The position numbers were made by a program, and so were the translations under genes. From contig CAYYUP010000009.1 in the NCBI GenBank assembly GCA_964474905.1, positions 57,991-121,990 of the forward strand: a DNA stretch of 64,000 bases, read 5' to 3'. How positions within the stretch are numbered: the first letter of the stretch is position 1; each line of letters starts with the position of its first letter. Origin of the DNA: JADJRG01 sp964474905 (lineage in GTDB: Bacteria > Myxococcota_A > Polyangia > Nannocystales > Nannocystaceae). The notes beneath the pieces were generated by a model. It did not search any database. It saw only the letters and a list, made by a program, of their open reading frames with translations, and was not told where the DNA came from. Positions 9,625 to 18,719 of the stretch are shown in pieces.

Positions 9625-9782
9625 CTGGGAGGCGGGAGAAGGGGGTGCAGAGGCGGCCCCCGGGCCAACTTCGATGGTAGCGCAGGGGTCGGAGGTTGTG
9701 AACCTGGGCGCCCGGGCATGGGGCCCGTGGTGGCGGCGCGGGAGAGCGCGCGGGCAGAGGGGCTCGGTTTGGGCGAATGTGC

Positions 9783-10922
9783 TCAGACCGGAGGTGCGAG
9801 CGGTAGGCGTCGGCGTCGTTGAACCGACGTCTCGGTGCTGCCCGGCGGGCGTCCGAGCTGACCGCAGGCGGCCATCGTCTCGTCTCCGCGCGTCTCTCGA
9901 ATGCCGGCGGCGATGCCTCGAGCACGGAGGGCGTCGCGAAAGTGCAGCACGTGCTCGGCGCTCGGACGCTCGAGTTCGCTGCCGGCGTGGGGGTTGAACG
10001 CGATCAGATTGATCTTCACCGGGAGATCGCGGACATGCGTGGCCAATCGCTCGATGTCGTCGGTCTGATCGTTAATGCCCGCGAGCAGCACGTACTCGAC
10101 CAGCACGCGCTCGCGCGGCCGCAGAGGGTAGCGGCGAATTGCCGCCAAGAGACTCGCGATCGGGTATTTGCGGTTGATCGGCATCAGCCAGTCGCGGACC
10201 TCGTCGGTGGTCGCGTTAAGGCTGACGGCGAGCTGCACCGGGGACTCTGCACCGAGCCTATCGATCGCCGGCACGATGCCGGAGGTCGAGACCGTCACCC
10301 GCCTGGCCGAGAGGTCCAGGCCCTCGTGGTCGATCAAGACCCGGGTCGCCGGGATCACCGCTTGGGGGTTGTGCAGCGGTTCGCCCATGCCCATGAAAAC
10401 GACGTTGGAGAGCGCTCGGTCGGGTACTTGGGGGTCCGCGGCCAGGGCCCGTCGCACCTGGATCACCTGGCCGACGATCTCGGCGGTATTGAGGTCACCG
10501 CGCAGTCCCATGGTGCCCGTTAGGCAAAATGCGCAGCGCATCGCGCAGCCGATCTGGCTCGAGATACAGAGGGTCAGGCGCTGGCGGCCGGGGATCAATA
10601 CCGACTCGATGATCGCCCCGTCGTCGGTGCCAAAGAGGAATTTTTGGGTGCCGTCGGCGGCCCTTCGCCTGTCTTTGAGGACAAGTGGGTCGATGCGCGC
10701 GGCGGCGGCTATGCGTTGTCGGAAATCGCCGCGAATGCCGGGGAACGCTGCGATTTTGGCGTGACCGTGGCGGTAGATCGCAGTCCAGATCCGCCGGGTC
10801 GTGGTCTCGATCTTGGAGGCGGGAACCTCGATCTCTGCGCCCAGCCATTCGGCGAGAGCGTCGCGCGAGAGCCCCATCAGGAGGACTCGGCCGGCGGCGT
10901 CGCGGGGCAAGGGGGCGCTCAT
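9783..10922 (-). CDS. rlmN: 23S rRNA (A2503-C2)/tRNA (A37-C2) methyltransferase RlmN
   Basis: A radical-SAM methyltransferase that methylates C2 of A2503 in 23S rRNA and A37 of some tRNAs. Length 379. The 4Fe-4S motif is CAMRCAFC (Cys 126, 130, 133). The methyl-carrying cysteine sits in GDETMAACGQL (about Cys 353). SNVVFMGMGEPLHN and VQLAVSLNA are further family blocks. The open frame reaches back to 11636, but homology starts at the ATG 10922, 22 bases after the hydrolase stop at 10945. A 25-residue basic tail after the conserved C-terminus is unusual but plausible. Confidence 0.95.
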   Translation of the reverse strand: MSAPLPRDAAGRVLLMGLSRDALAEWLGAEIEVPASKIETTTRRIWTAIYRHGHAKIAAFPGIRGDFRQRIAAAARIDPLVLKDRRRAADGTQKFLFGTDDGAIIESVLIPGRQRLTLCISSQIGCAMRCAFCLTGTMGLRGDLNTAEIVGQVIQVRRALAADPQVPDRALSNVVFMGMGEPLHNPQAVIPATRVLIDHEGLDLSARRVTVSTSGIVPAIDRLGAESPVQLAVSLNATTDEVRDWLMPINRKYPIASLLAAIRRYPLRPRERVLVEYVLLAGINDQTDDIERLATHVRDLPVKINLIAFNPHAGSELERPSAEHVLHFRDALRARGIAAGIRETRGDETMAACGQLGRPPGSTETSVQRRRRLPLAPPV

Positions 10923-10944
10923 CGGCGGCAGAGTAACCGATCTC

Positions 10945-11871
10945 TCAAGAGGCGGCGGCGAAGCGCTCGCAGAGCCAGCGGGCGAGCGCACGCCAGAGCG
11001 GGGCGCTCTGCGGATCGGTGACCATCGCCATGTGTCCAGGGCGGAGTTCTTGGAGGGTCGCGGGCGCGCTTGCATGGCCGATGTGCCAGACCTCGCGCTG
11101 ACAAAGCGGGGCAGAGAAGCGGAGCGCGCTCGCGGCGTGGCCGTAGAGCCTGTCGCCCGCGCTGACGATGTGCAGGGTCGGGCAAGTGATCCTGCGGAGG
11201 CCTGCATCGTAGTCGATCTGGCCGTCGGCTGAGCGCCAGCGTCCGCTCCGCGCCCAGGAGACGAGCTGGCGCCAGTAGGCGATCGACTCGTCGTTGCTGC
11301 CGACACCAAAGCTGCGCACGGGCAGTCGTTGGTAGCGCTCGGTGATCGCAGTGGTGGCGGCAAGCAGTGCCCCTTTGGTCCATCGGCGCAGGCGTTGGGG
11401 CTCTTGACCGAGGTTCCAAACATCGCTGCCCAGGCAGGCCTGGGCGATGACGGGTTCGGTCGGTCGCTGGCCGAGCCAGGCGAGCCCGACGAGCGCCGCG
11501 AGGGAGTGACCGACGAAGGCGAGCGGGGTCCTGCTGTCGAGTTCGCGGCTGAGATCGACGACGTGGCCCATGTCGTCGACCATCGCGTCAAAGCTCCACT
11601 CGCCGCCCTCGTGCGCGCGCGGGCCGGAGCGCCCATGACCCCGCAGATCGGGGACCAGCACCCGGAGGCCAGCGGCGGCCAGAGTCATGACAAGGGAGGG
11701 TCGATCGCTGCGCAAGAGTGTGCGTCGGTCGACCATCATCGCGTGGCCTGCGATGACTGTGCCGCGGAGAGCCGACCGCGGCCGGACCTCGATCACGCTG
11801 AGTTGCCAGCCGTCGGTCGCCCGCAGCAGGTGCTCTTGGTGGTGGAGGTCGCTCAGCGGCGGCGCCCCCAA
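10945..11871 (-). CDS. Alpha/beta-fold hydrolase (esterase/lipase-like)
   Basis: A 308-residue serine hydrolase. VIAGHAMMVDRR and VLVPDLRGHGRSG mark the core strands, FVGHSLAAL places the nucleophile Ser near 123, and a late GHMAMV supplies the histidine. The acid is probably the Asp of VSAGDRLYG. The start lies 19 bases inside the preceding methyltransferase gene, so the two are translationally coupled. Substrate unknown. Confidence 0.85.
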   Translation of the reverse strand: MGAPPLSDLHHQEHLLRATDGWQLSVIEVRPRSALRGTVIAGHAMMVDRRTLLRSDRPSLVMTLAAAGLRVLVPDLRGHGRSGPRAHEGGEWSFDAMVDDMGHVVDLSRELDSRTPLAFVGHSLAALVGLAWLGQRPTEPVIAQACLGSDVWNLGQEPQRLRRWTKGALLAATTAITERYQRLPVRSFGVGSNDESIAYWRQLVSWARSGRWRSADGQIDYDAGLRRITCPTLHIVSAGDRLYGHAASALRFSAPLCQREVWHIGHASAPATLQELRPGHMAMVTDPQSAPLWRALARWLCERFAAAS

Positions 11872-12695
11872 AAAATGATCAGGCTTCCACGGCGGTAGCT
11901 CTCGAGGTCGCCGATGCCGTGGGCGCGAAACATGCCGAGCAGTTCCTCTTCGAAGAAGACGCGGGCGTGGGCGAAGCCGATGAGCGCCTCGATGGATCGC
12001 GAGATCGGGTTTGTTTGGTGGGCGAAGGTGCTGGCGATGAAACCGGCACCCGGTCGCAGCACCCGGCCGATCTCAGCCGCAGCGGCCGCTGGATCGGGCC
12101 ATAGATGTAGCGCAGCGCCGGCGTGCAGGCCATCGATGCTGCCGGAGGCGAAGGGCAGGCGGGCGACATCGGCGCGGATGAGCGGCAGATCTTGGATGTC
12201 GCGCGCGCGCAGCTCATCACCGAGCTGAAGGAGCATCGCCTGCGACCAGTCGAGACCTATGACTCGGGAGAAGAGCCCGCCAGCATGCAGGTGCAGCGCA
12301 GCATGACCGGGGCCGCAGCTGAGATCGACGACCGTGCCCCCAGGCCTGTCCGATGCCGGACGAAGTGCCCGATCGATGAAGTCGAATTCCTGATCGAGAT
12401 CGTGAGGCTCGCCACCGGCAAAGGCGATGAAGGCCGGTCTCCAGTAGCGCTGATAGACCCGGGCGAGCAGGCGCGAGTGCATCATTCTTGGCCCGATCCC
12501 GCGGCTCGGGCCCAGGTCGACGGCTTCGCCGATGCCGATAAAATCGGTGATGCCATGACGGCGACGAGCGGCGAGCCGAGTACAGGCGGCGCAGCGCAGC
12601 TCTTGACCGCTGATGTGCAGCCCCTGCAGGCACTCTGGACAGACGAGTTCGCGGGCGAAATCGTGGCATGACGGTGGACTCGGCACGGGTCGCAT
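11853..12695 (-). CDS. Class I SAM methyltransferase with N-terminal zinc ribbon
   Basis: A 280-residue protein. The N-terminus carries two C-x2-C pairs (CPEC near 19-22, CAAC near 35-38), a small zinc ribbon of the kind seen in RlmA-like and other methyltransferases. The SAM site follows with VVDLSCGPGHAA (motif I), VIGLDWS (motif II) and LPLIRADVARLPFASGSID (motif III), then the GRVLRPGAGF block common in UbiE-like enzymes. A small molecule or lipid is the likeliest substrate. I chose the ATG at 12695; the longer open frame runs through the next gene. Its 3' end overlaps the hydrolase start by 19 bases. Confidence 0.85.
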   Translation of the reverse strand: MRPVPSPPSCHDFARELVCPECLQGLHISGQELRCAACTRLAARRRHGITDFIGIGEAVDLGPSRGIGPRMMHSRLLARVYQRYWRPAFIAFAGGEPHDLDQEFDFIDRALRPASDRPGGTVVDLSCGPGHAALHLHAGGLFSRVIGLDWSQAMLLQLGDELRARDIQDLPLIRADVARLPFASGSIDGLHAGAALHLWPDPAAAAAEIGRVLRPGAGFIASTFAHQTNPISRSIEALIGFAHARVFFEEELLGMFRAHGIGDLESYRRGSLIIFWGRRR

Positions 12696-12717
12696 GGCGG
12701 CGTTCTCGAATACTAAA

Positions 12718-13068
12718 TTAGGGTTTTGCGGGCGTCGCGATCGGGGTCGCGGGGGTGTGCGAGACGACCGTATAGCCGAGTGTTTCGATCGCCGCGGCGA
12801 TCGTCTGGGCTGTGGTCTCTGCGGGATCGTAGAGCACCGTGACCTGCTCTTCGCTGTGGCTTGCGCTCGCCGAGTGCACACCGTCGAGGGTGCTGACCTT
12901 GGCGCTGATCGCCTTTTCACAGGACTCGCAGACCATGCCGTGGACCTCGAAGGTGGACTCGAATCTCTTTGCGGGGGCAGTGGGCTCGCAGGCGTTGAGC
13001 CCAAACATGCCGACGCCGCCGAGCAGGAGCGCGGCGGCGAAGGCAGTGGTGGAGAGGCGCAGTTGCAT
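12718..13068 (-). CDS. Heavy-metal-associated (HMA) domain lipoprotein
   Basis: A 116-residue predicted lipoprotein with lipobox GLNAC (Cys 27) and a single HMA domain (about 38-105). The metal motif GMVCESC supplies Cys 47 and Cys 50, as in copper chaperones and MerP. The lipid anchor would hold it on the periplasmic side of a membrane, suggesting capture of Cu(I) or another thiophilic ion. No P-type ATPase lies nearby. It precedes the zinc-ribbon methyltransferase by 22 bases on the same strand. Confidence 0.88.
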   Translation of the reverse strand: MQLRLSTTAFAAALLLGGVGMFGLNACEPTAPAKRFESTFEVHGMVCESCEKAISAKVSTLDGVHSASASHSEEQVTVLYDPAETTAQTIAAAIETLGYTVVSHTPATPIATPAKP

Positions 13069-13101
13069 CGGCGCCGAGTGTAGCGGTTTTTATGGGTCGC
13101 G

Positions 13102-13893
13102 TTAGTTGGGGGCGACCACAACCAGGTTGACCTCGGTGCCAAAGGGCACCTTGTCGCCGGCTGCCGGGTTTTGGCGAAGTACATAGCCGCTGCCGTGCTC
13201 GGCGTGTTCTTGGCGGCGGACCTTGCCGGACTCCAGACCTGCCTTTTGGAGCAGCCCCTTTGCCGAGCGCAGGTACTTGCCGGTCACCTTGGGCACCTCG
13301 ATCATCGGCAGACTGGCGATCGTCAGCTTGATCTCGCTGCCGGTGGCCATGCGCGAGTTTGGCGAGGGCTCCTGGCCGAGGACGGTGCCAGGGGTCTTGT
13401 TGGAGTCTTGCGGGATCGGCTCGCCGACCTCGAAGCCGAGCGCTTCGAGCTCTGCGGTCGCCTCTTCTAGCGACTTGCCGAGCACGGCGGGGATCTTCAC
13501 GTTGTCCTTGCCCTTGGCGACGACCACCCGGAGCTCGCGAGTTGTGAGCATCGTGCCGGGCGGCGGCTGTTGCTCGAGGATCTCGCCGGGGCGTTTGTCG
13601 GGCGCGTCGCGCTGATCCTCTTCGATGATCACGATGCCCTCGGCATTGGCGAGAGAGCGGGCTTTTTTAACGGTGATGCCGAGGTAGTCGGGGGCCGCGA
13701 TCGGCTGGGGTTTTTCGGCGGTGGTCGGACCTGTAACGGGCGGGGCGGCGGGCGGCTGAGGCGTTGTCTGGGGTGCTATCGCCTGGTTTGCGGGCACCAT
13801 GCCGTTCATCTTCATGATCTGTGGTCCCAAGAAGATCAGGACCAATACGGACACGATCAGCGAGATCAGGAACATCTTGACGGTGTCATTCAT
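13102..13893 (-). CDS. Stand-alone PASTA-domain membrane protein
   Basis: A 263-residue protein with an N-terminal membrane segment (about 5-23), a Pro/Thr-rich spacer, and three PASTA repeats (about 66-128, 129-193, 194-263), each ending with a block such as QQPPPGTML, QEPSPNSRM or QNPAAGDKVPFG. PASTA domains bind uncrosslinked peptidoglycan and usually sit on Ser/Thr kinases or PBPs; here there is no catalytic domain. The ATG at 13893 fits the start of the membrane segment; the open frame extends upstream without a signal sequence. Confidence 0.9.
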   Translation of the reverse strand: MNDTVKMFLISLIVSVLVLIFLGPQIMKMNGMVPANQAIAPQTTPQPPAAPPVTGPTTAEKPQPIAAPDYLGITVKKARSLANAEGIVIIEEDQRDAPDKRPGEILEQQPPPGTMLTTRELRVVVAKGKDNVKIPAVLGKSLEEATAELEALGFEVGEPIPQDSNKTPGTVLGQEPSPNSRMATGSEIKLTIASLPMIEVPKVTGKYLRSAKGLLQKAGLESGKVRRQEHAEHGSGYVLRQNPAAGDKVPFGTEVNLVVVAPN

Positions 13894-14024
13894 GGGGGTC
13901 TCGGGCCGCGATGGAGTTGGACGGGGAGGGGGATCCCGGTCGGGAGCACGGCTTCGGGAGCATACATCGCGGCGACCTCTGGCGGGGTTCGACAGACTCT
14001 GCATAAGGGGAAAAAACCCGCTTT

Positions 14025-14061
14025 GATCGAAGGCCTGAGTGATATGCTCCGGCCTTCGATC
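14025..14061 (+). promoter_or_regulatory. 11-bp perfect inverted repeat at preT start
   Basis: GATCGAAGGCC (14025-14035) and GGCCTTCGATC (14051-14061) are exact reverse complements around a 15-base loop. The right arm ends 4 bases before the preT ATG at 14066, where a ribosome site would be. It could be an operator for a dimeric repressor or an mRNA hairpin that hides the start. Confidence 0.45.
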
Positions 14062-14065
14062 GCCG

Positions 14066-15379
14066 ATGTCTAAGCTGCCCTCTACGCGTTCCGAGACCAC
14101 CTTTGTCGACGCAAAACGGGGATACTCCCCGCTTCAAGCGCTGACCGAGGCCCACCGCTGCCTCTACTGTGTCGATGCACCCTGCGTGCAGGCCTGCCCG
14201 ACGGCGATCGAGATCCCCGAATTCATCCGCAAGATCGCGACGGGCAACCTCCGCGGATCGGCGCGGACGATCTTCGCCGCCAATATTTTTGGCATGAGTT
14301 GCGCCCGCGTCTGTCCGGTCGAGGTGCTCTGCGTCGGTTCCTGCGTCTTCAACGAGATGGACGCGCCGCCGATCGAGATAGGCAAGCTGCAGCGTTTTGC
14401 GACCGATGCGGCCTTCGAGCGCGGCGATCGTTTCTTTGCGGCGGGCCCGGCCAGCGGTAAGCGGGTTGCGCTCTTAGGGGGGGGTCCTGCGTCGATCGCC
14501 GCTGCCCACGAACTCCGCCGTCGCGGTCATGCCTGCACGATCTTCGAGCAGGGCCAGCTTCTGGGCGGTCTCAGCACCACCGGCGTTGCGCCCTACAAAA
14601 TGCGGGCGGATCGTGCGACCGAGGAGGTCGATTGGGTGCTCGGCATCGGCGGTGTCGAGGTGCGCCTGGGAGTCTCGGTGGGTCGCGACATCAGCGTGCA
14701 GGATCTTCTGCAGAGCTACGACGCGATCTTTGTCGGTCTGGGCCTGGGCGCCGATCGTCTGTTGCAGTTGCCGGGCGCAGATCTCCAAGGGGTGCGCGGT
14801 GCGGTCGATTGGATCGCCGCGTTTAAGACCGGCACGATCTCCTTGCAGGGGGTCAAGAGCGCTGTCGTGATCGGCGGAGGCAATACCGCGGTCGATGCGG
14901 TGCGCGAGTTGCACGGGCTCGGCGTCCCCGAAGTCACGATGGCCTACCGCGGCGACGAGACGCGCATGAGTGGCTACGAGCACGAGTGGCGCGTGGCCAA
15001 GGTCGCCGGTGTGCGCGGGCTCTGGAACGTGCAACCACTGGCGTACGAAGGCGATGGGGGTCGGGTCGGCGCTGTGCGTTTCGCCAAACTCGACGACCAG
15101 CGTCAGCCGATCGCCGGGCGTGAGCCTGTCGTCGCCGCGGACCTCGTGCTCTTGGCGATCGGCCAGGGTCGCCTGGGCGCACTCCTGGGCGACATCGAGG
15201 GCATCTCGCTCGATCGGGGCCGCCTCTTGGTCGACGCCGAAGGCCGCACCCAAAACCCCAAGATCTTCGCCGGCGGCGATTGTGCAAATGGCGGCAAAGA
15301 GGTCGTCAATGCGGTCGCAGAGGGCAAACGTGCGGCGATCGCGATCGACCGCGATCTCTGTGGAGGAGAAGCATCGTGA
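14066..15379 (+). CDS. preT: NAD-dependent dihydropyrimidine dehydrogenase subunit PreT
   Basis: The flavin/NAD subunit of the enzyme that reduces uracil and thymine to the dihydro forms. The 437-residue protein has an N-terminal iron-sulfur region (CLYCVDAPCVQACP and CARVCPVEVLCVGSC), an FAD-binding GGGPASIAAAHELRRRGH near 135, and a second dinucleotide site VIGGGNTAVDAVREL near 275, as in the GltD family. Its 3' end overlaps preA by 4 bases (GTGA). The ATG at 14066 follows the inverted repeat; a GTG in frame at 14039 is an alternative. It opens the pyrimidine degradation locus. Confidence 0.93.
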   Translation: MSKLPSTRSETTFVDAKRGYSPLQALTEAHRCLYCVDAPCVQACPTAIEIPEFIRKIATGNLRGSARTIFAANIFGMSCARVCPVEVLCVGSCVFNEMDAPPIEIGKLQRFATDAAFERGDRFFAAGPASGKRVALLGGGPASIAAAHELRRRGHACTIFEQGQLLGGLSTTGVAPYKMRADRATEEVDWVLGIGGVEVRLGVSVGRDISVQDLLQSYDAIFVGLGLGADRLLQLPGADLQGVRGAVDWIAAFKTGTISLQGVKSAVVIGGGNTAVDAVRELHGLGVPEVTMAYRGDETRMSGYEHEWRVAKVAGVRGLWNVQPLAYEGDGGRVGAVRFAKLDDQRQPIAGREPVVAADLVLLAIGQGRLGALLGDIEGISLDRGRLLVDAEGRTQNPKIFAGGDCANGGKEVVNAVAEGKRAAIAIDRDLCGGEAS

Positions 15380-16668
15380 GCGTTAAGGTTGCGCCGGATC
15401 TGACCGCGAATTGCGCGGGCATCATCACTCCCAACCCCTTTTGGCTGGCCTCTGCGCCGCCGACGAACTCTGGCGATCAGATCATGCGGGCCTTTGACGC
15501 CGGCTGGGGCGGCGCCGTCTGGAAGACCTTGGGTCAGCCGATCCAAAACGTGTCGAGTCGCTTTGGCGGCCTGCACTATCGAGGCACCCGGGGGATCGGC
15601 TTTAACAACATCGAGCTGATCACCGACAGGCCCTTAGAGACCAACCTCCGAGAGATCGCCGAGGTCAAGCGTCGCTACCCCAAACACGGTGTGATCGTCT
15701 CGCTGATGGTCGAATCGAAGGACGAGTGGCGTGATCTCATTAAGCGCTCGATCGATGCCGGTGCCGACGGTCTCGAGCTCAACTTCGGTTGTCCCCACGG
15801 GATGTGCGAGCGGGGCATGGGCTCTGCAGTCGGTCAAGAGCCCCGTCTCAACGAGACGATCACCGCCTGGGTCGCCGAGTTCTCGAGCATTCCGGTGCTC
15901 GTCAAGTTGACGCCCAACGTCGACGACATCGTGCCCCACGGCCTTGCGGCCCAGAGTGGCGGCGCCGATGGGGTCTCGCTCATCAACACGATCAAGAGCG
16001 TGATCGGTCTCGACATCGATCAATTTGTGCCGCTGCCGCAGGTCCGCGGGCGCTCGACCAATGGCGGTTATTGTGGCCCCGCGGTCAAGCCGATCGCCCT
16101 GCACATGGTCGCGTCACTGGGTCGCGAAGAGGCCTTTAACCTGCCGATTTCGGGCATCGGCGGCATCTCCAATTGGCGCGACGCCGTCGAATTTATCCTC
16201 CTCGGGGCCCAGAGCGTGCAGGTCTGCACCGAGGTGATGCTGCGCGGCTACCGGGTGGTCGAGGACATGATCGAGGGCCTCCGCGAATACATGCTGCGCC
16301 AGGGTTTTACGCACCTGGATCAGATGGTCGGGCGTGCACTCGGGGGCCTGGGTGACTGGGGCGATCTAGATCTCAACTACGAGACCGTCGCCAAGATCGA
16401 CCCCGTCAGCTGCATCGGTTGTCAGGCCTGCGTCGTCGCCTGCCAGGACGGCGCGCACCAGTGCATCCACCCGCCAAAAGATCCCTCCACGCGGGTGCCA
16501 GATGTCGACGAGCAGGAGTGCGTCGGTTGCAACCTGTGCGAGATCGTTTGTCCGGTGCCGGGCTGCATCTCGATGGTCGAGGTCGACAATGGTTTCGCGC
16601 CCGCGACCTGGAATCAGCACCTCCAGGAGGGCGCTGCGCTGCGCCCGAAAAAAGGCGTGCACAGCTGA
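15376..16668 (+). CDS. preA: NAD-dependent dihydropyrimidine dehydrogenase subunit PreA
   Basis: The FMN catalytic subunit partner of PreT. In 430 residues it has a dihydroorotate-dehydrogenase-like barrel (about 20-320) with LASAPPTNSGDQIM, GLELNFGCPHGM and ISGIGGISNWRDAVEF, then a C-terminal ferredoxin module with two 4Fe-4S motifs (CIGCQACVVAC and CVGCNLCEIVCPVPGC). In the mammalian enzyme these parts are fused into one chain. The start is the GTG at 15376, preceded by GGAGGAGAAGC and overlapping the preT stop. Confidence 0.95.
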   Translation: MSVKVAPDLTANCAGIITPNPFWLASAPPTNSGDQIMRAFDAGWGGAVWKTLGQPIQNVSSRFGGLHYRGTRGIGFNNIELITDRPLETNLREIAEVKRRYPKHGVIVSLMVESKDEWRDLIKRSIDAGADGLELNFGCPHGMCERGMGSAVGQEPRLNETITAWVAEFSSIPVLVKLTPNVDDIVPHGLAAQSGGADGVSLINTIKSVIGLDIDQFVPLPQVRGRSTNGGYCGPAVKPIALHMVASLGREEAFNLPISGIGGISNWRDAVEFILLGAQSVQVCTEVMLRGYRVVEDMIEGLREYMLRQGFTHLDQMVGRALGGLGDWGDLDLNYETVAKIDPVSCIGCQACVVACQDGAHQCIHPPKDPSTRVPDVDEQECVGCNLCEIVCPVPGCISMVEVDNGFAPATWNQHLQEGAALRPKKGVHS

Positions 16669-16845
16669 GGCTGCGGGCTCGTGGGCGGGCTCGTTGGCGG
16701 GCAGGGCGACGAACGCAGAATCGGCGCGGCATCGTCTTGGGTGCCGGCAATTCTTCCGCTGCGAAAGCACGCTCTTTCGGTGTTCGATGGGGCCCGGAGG
16801 TCGTCGACCCCAGCCGTGCGGATCCTGTGGTATGGGTCGGCAACA

Positions 16846-18003
16846 ATGGGTGGGACCGCGAACGTGTTGCAGGCTCTCATTCGCTATATCGAGTTCTCAG
16901 ACAAGGACGCCGCGGTCCTGGGCGTGATGCGGCCCAAGCTTCGCCCCTATTTCCCGCATATCGTCGAACGCTTCTACGAGGCCGTGTACAGGACGCCAGC
17001 TGCGCTCGAGGTCTTTCGCGGCGGAGATCAGCAGATCGAGCGTCAGCGGGTGCAGCTGCATGCTTGGCTCGAGGGATTGCTGGGTGGGGTCTACGACGAT
17101 GACTACTACGAGCGCCGGGCTCGTATCGGTCGGGCGCACGTCCGTATCGCGCTCGACCAGCGCTACATGTTTGCCGGTATGAACATCGTCCGCAGCGAGC
17201 TGCACGAGGCGCTCGGCGAATGCGAGTTTGATCGCGAGATGAGTCGGCGAGGGCATCGCGCGCTCGACAAGATCTGCGACGTCGAGTTGGCGATCATGCT
17301 CGAGACCTACCGCGAAGACTCAAATGCGACCCTCAAGAAGGTCGAGCGCTTGGCGACGGTCGGTCAGGTCGCGGCTTCGATCGGGCACGAGCTCCGCAAT
17401 CCGCTGGCCGTCATGCAGACCTCGCTCATTTTGCTCGGCCGTCGGGTCCCGGATGAGCCCAAGGTGCAGCGCCATCTCAAAAAGCTCGACGATCAGATCG
17501 GTCTTTGCAGCGCGATCATCTCGGACCTCCTAGAACTCGCTCGCGATCGTCCGCCGGACAGGCGGCCCAGCGATCTCTGCGAGCTGGTTGAGGAGGCGCT
17601 GACAGTGGTCCCACGACCCGATGCGGTCAACATCGGCCTGTCGATGCCGCCCTCACTCAGGCCCATCTCGGTCGATCCCGGGCAGCTGCGCCAGCTCGTG
17701 GTCAACCTCGTGCTCAACGCTGTGCAAGCGGTGGGCCCCGTGGGGGAGGTCGAGATCCGGGTGGAGGAGCGCGAAGAAGGGGTCGCGCTTTGTGTCGAGG
17801 ATAGCGGGCCAGGTATTCCAGAGGACGTCGGGCGTCGCCTTTTTGAGCCGCTCTTCACCACACGTTCGACCGGCACCGGCCTAGGTCTTGCGCTCTGTCG
17901 CCGAGTCACCGAGAAACACGGCGGTACGATCACCGCAGCCAACCGCGAGGGGGGAGGCGCACGTTTTGTCGTTGTGCTCCCCCGTGAAGGCGAGGCCTTG
18001 TGA
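16846..18003 (+). CDS. Globin-coupled sensor histidine kinase
   Basis: A 385-residue soluble kinase. Residues about 8-160 form a protoglobin (globin-coupled sensor) domain; IGRAHVRIALDQRYMFAG carries the probable heme-ligating His at about 98. A HisKA domain follows with phospho-acceptor His about 181 in SIGHELRNPLAV, then the ATPase domain with N box (NLVLNAVQA), G1 (DSGPGIP), F (LFEPLFTT) and G2 (GTGLGLAL) boxes. Such heme proteins sense oxygen, NO or CO. Its stop overlaps the next gene by 4 bases (GTGA). The ATG at 16846 is chosen because the globin begins just after it; the frame is open to 16681. Confidence 0.9.
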   Translation: MGGTANVLQALIRYIEFSDKDAAVLGVMRPKLRPYFPHIVERFYEAVYRTPAALEVFRGGDQQIERQRVQLHAWLEGLLGGVYDDDYYERRARIGRAHVRIALDQRYMFAGMNIVRSELHEALGECEFDREMSRRGHRALDKICDVELAIMLETYREDSNATLKKVERLATVGQVAASIGHELRNPLAVMQTSLILLGRRVPDEPKVQRHLKKLDDQIGLCSAIISDLLELARDRPPDRRPSDLCELVEEALTVVPRPDAVNIGLSMPPSLRPISVDPGQLRQLVVNLVLNAVQAVGPVGEVEIRVEEREEGVALCVEDSGPGIPEDVGRRLFEPLFTTRSTGTGLGLALCRRVTEKHGGTITAANREGGGARFVVVLPREGEAL

Positions 18004-18719
18004 GCCCTCGTGTGCTGATCGTCGACGACAACCACGATCTCGCAGACAACCTTGCCGAGCTGCTCGAGCAAGAGGGCTATGCGGTCGCGACGGCCTACAG
18101 CGGCGAAAAGGCGCTCGTGCTCGCGGCGGCTGATGTCTTCGATACGGTGCTCACCGACGTGCGCATGCCTGGCATCAGCGGTGTCGATCTGGTCAAGCGT
18201 TTGCGCGGGCTCAACCCCGAGACCTCCTTCCTCTTGATGACCGCCTACTCCTCCGACGCCGTGCTCAGCGAGGCACTCGGCGCCGGTGTGCGGGCGGTAC
18301 TGACAAAACCGGTGGATATCGATCTCTTGCTCGCGCGCTTGCCCCACGATGTGGTCAAGGTGCTGGTGGTCGAAGGGGACGAGGCACTCGGCGAGCAGTT
18401 GGTCGCGGCGCTTACAGGTCGAGGCTACAGCGCGGAGCTAGAGCGGGGCTGTCGAGGGGCGATCCAACGGATCGTACGGGGAGGTCTCGATGCCGTCGTG
18501 CTCGACGCGTTTCTCTCGGACTGCAAGAGCTCAGACCTCGCTCGCTCGCTCTGCCTGAACCGGGGCATCCCCGTGGTCCTGTTGATCAGCGAGCTCGATG
18601 GCGGTGCAGAGCTGATGCCCCTGTCTTCTGCGGGCGTGCGCTTCTTGACCAAGCCCTTCCATACCGACGCGCTCTTCGAGGCCCTTCGCTCGGTGGTTGC
18701 CGCTCAGGAGTGCAGCTGA
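18000..18719 (+). CDS. Double receiver-domain response regulator
   Basis: A 239-residue protein with two receiver domains and no output domain. The first (about 1-120) has the acidic pair in LIVDDN, Asp 53 in LTDVRMPG, a Thr in LLMTAYS and Lys in LTKPV, so it should be phosphorylatable. The second (about 121-239) has VVEGDE in place of the acidic pair, a candidate Asp in VVLDAFLSDC and Lys in LTKPF, so it is diverged. The GTG start overlaps the kinase stop, and its own stop overlaps the next ATG (TGATG). This is a phosphorelay-like arrangement between two kinases. Confidence 0.88.
   Translation: MSPRVLIVDDNHDLADNLAELLEQEGYAVATAYSGEKALVLAAADVFDTVLTDVRMPGISGVDLVKRLRGLNPETSFLLMTAYSSDAVLSEALGAGVRAVLTKPVDIDLLLARLPHDVVKVLVVEGDEALGEQLVAALTGRGYSAELERGCRGAIQRIVRGGLDAVVLDAFLSDCKSSDLARSLCLNRGIPVVLLISELDGGAELMPLSSAGVRFLTKPFHTDALFEALRSVVAAQECS

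Noticed and set aside
10923..11636. Long N-terminal extension of rlmN
   Set aside because: It runs through the hydrolase gene in another frame; RlmN homology begins at the ATG 10922.
12696..13184. Long N-terminal extension of the zinc-ribbon methyltransferase
   Set aside because: It crosses the HMA lipoprotein gene in another frame and is Arg/Ser/Pro-rich without domain character.
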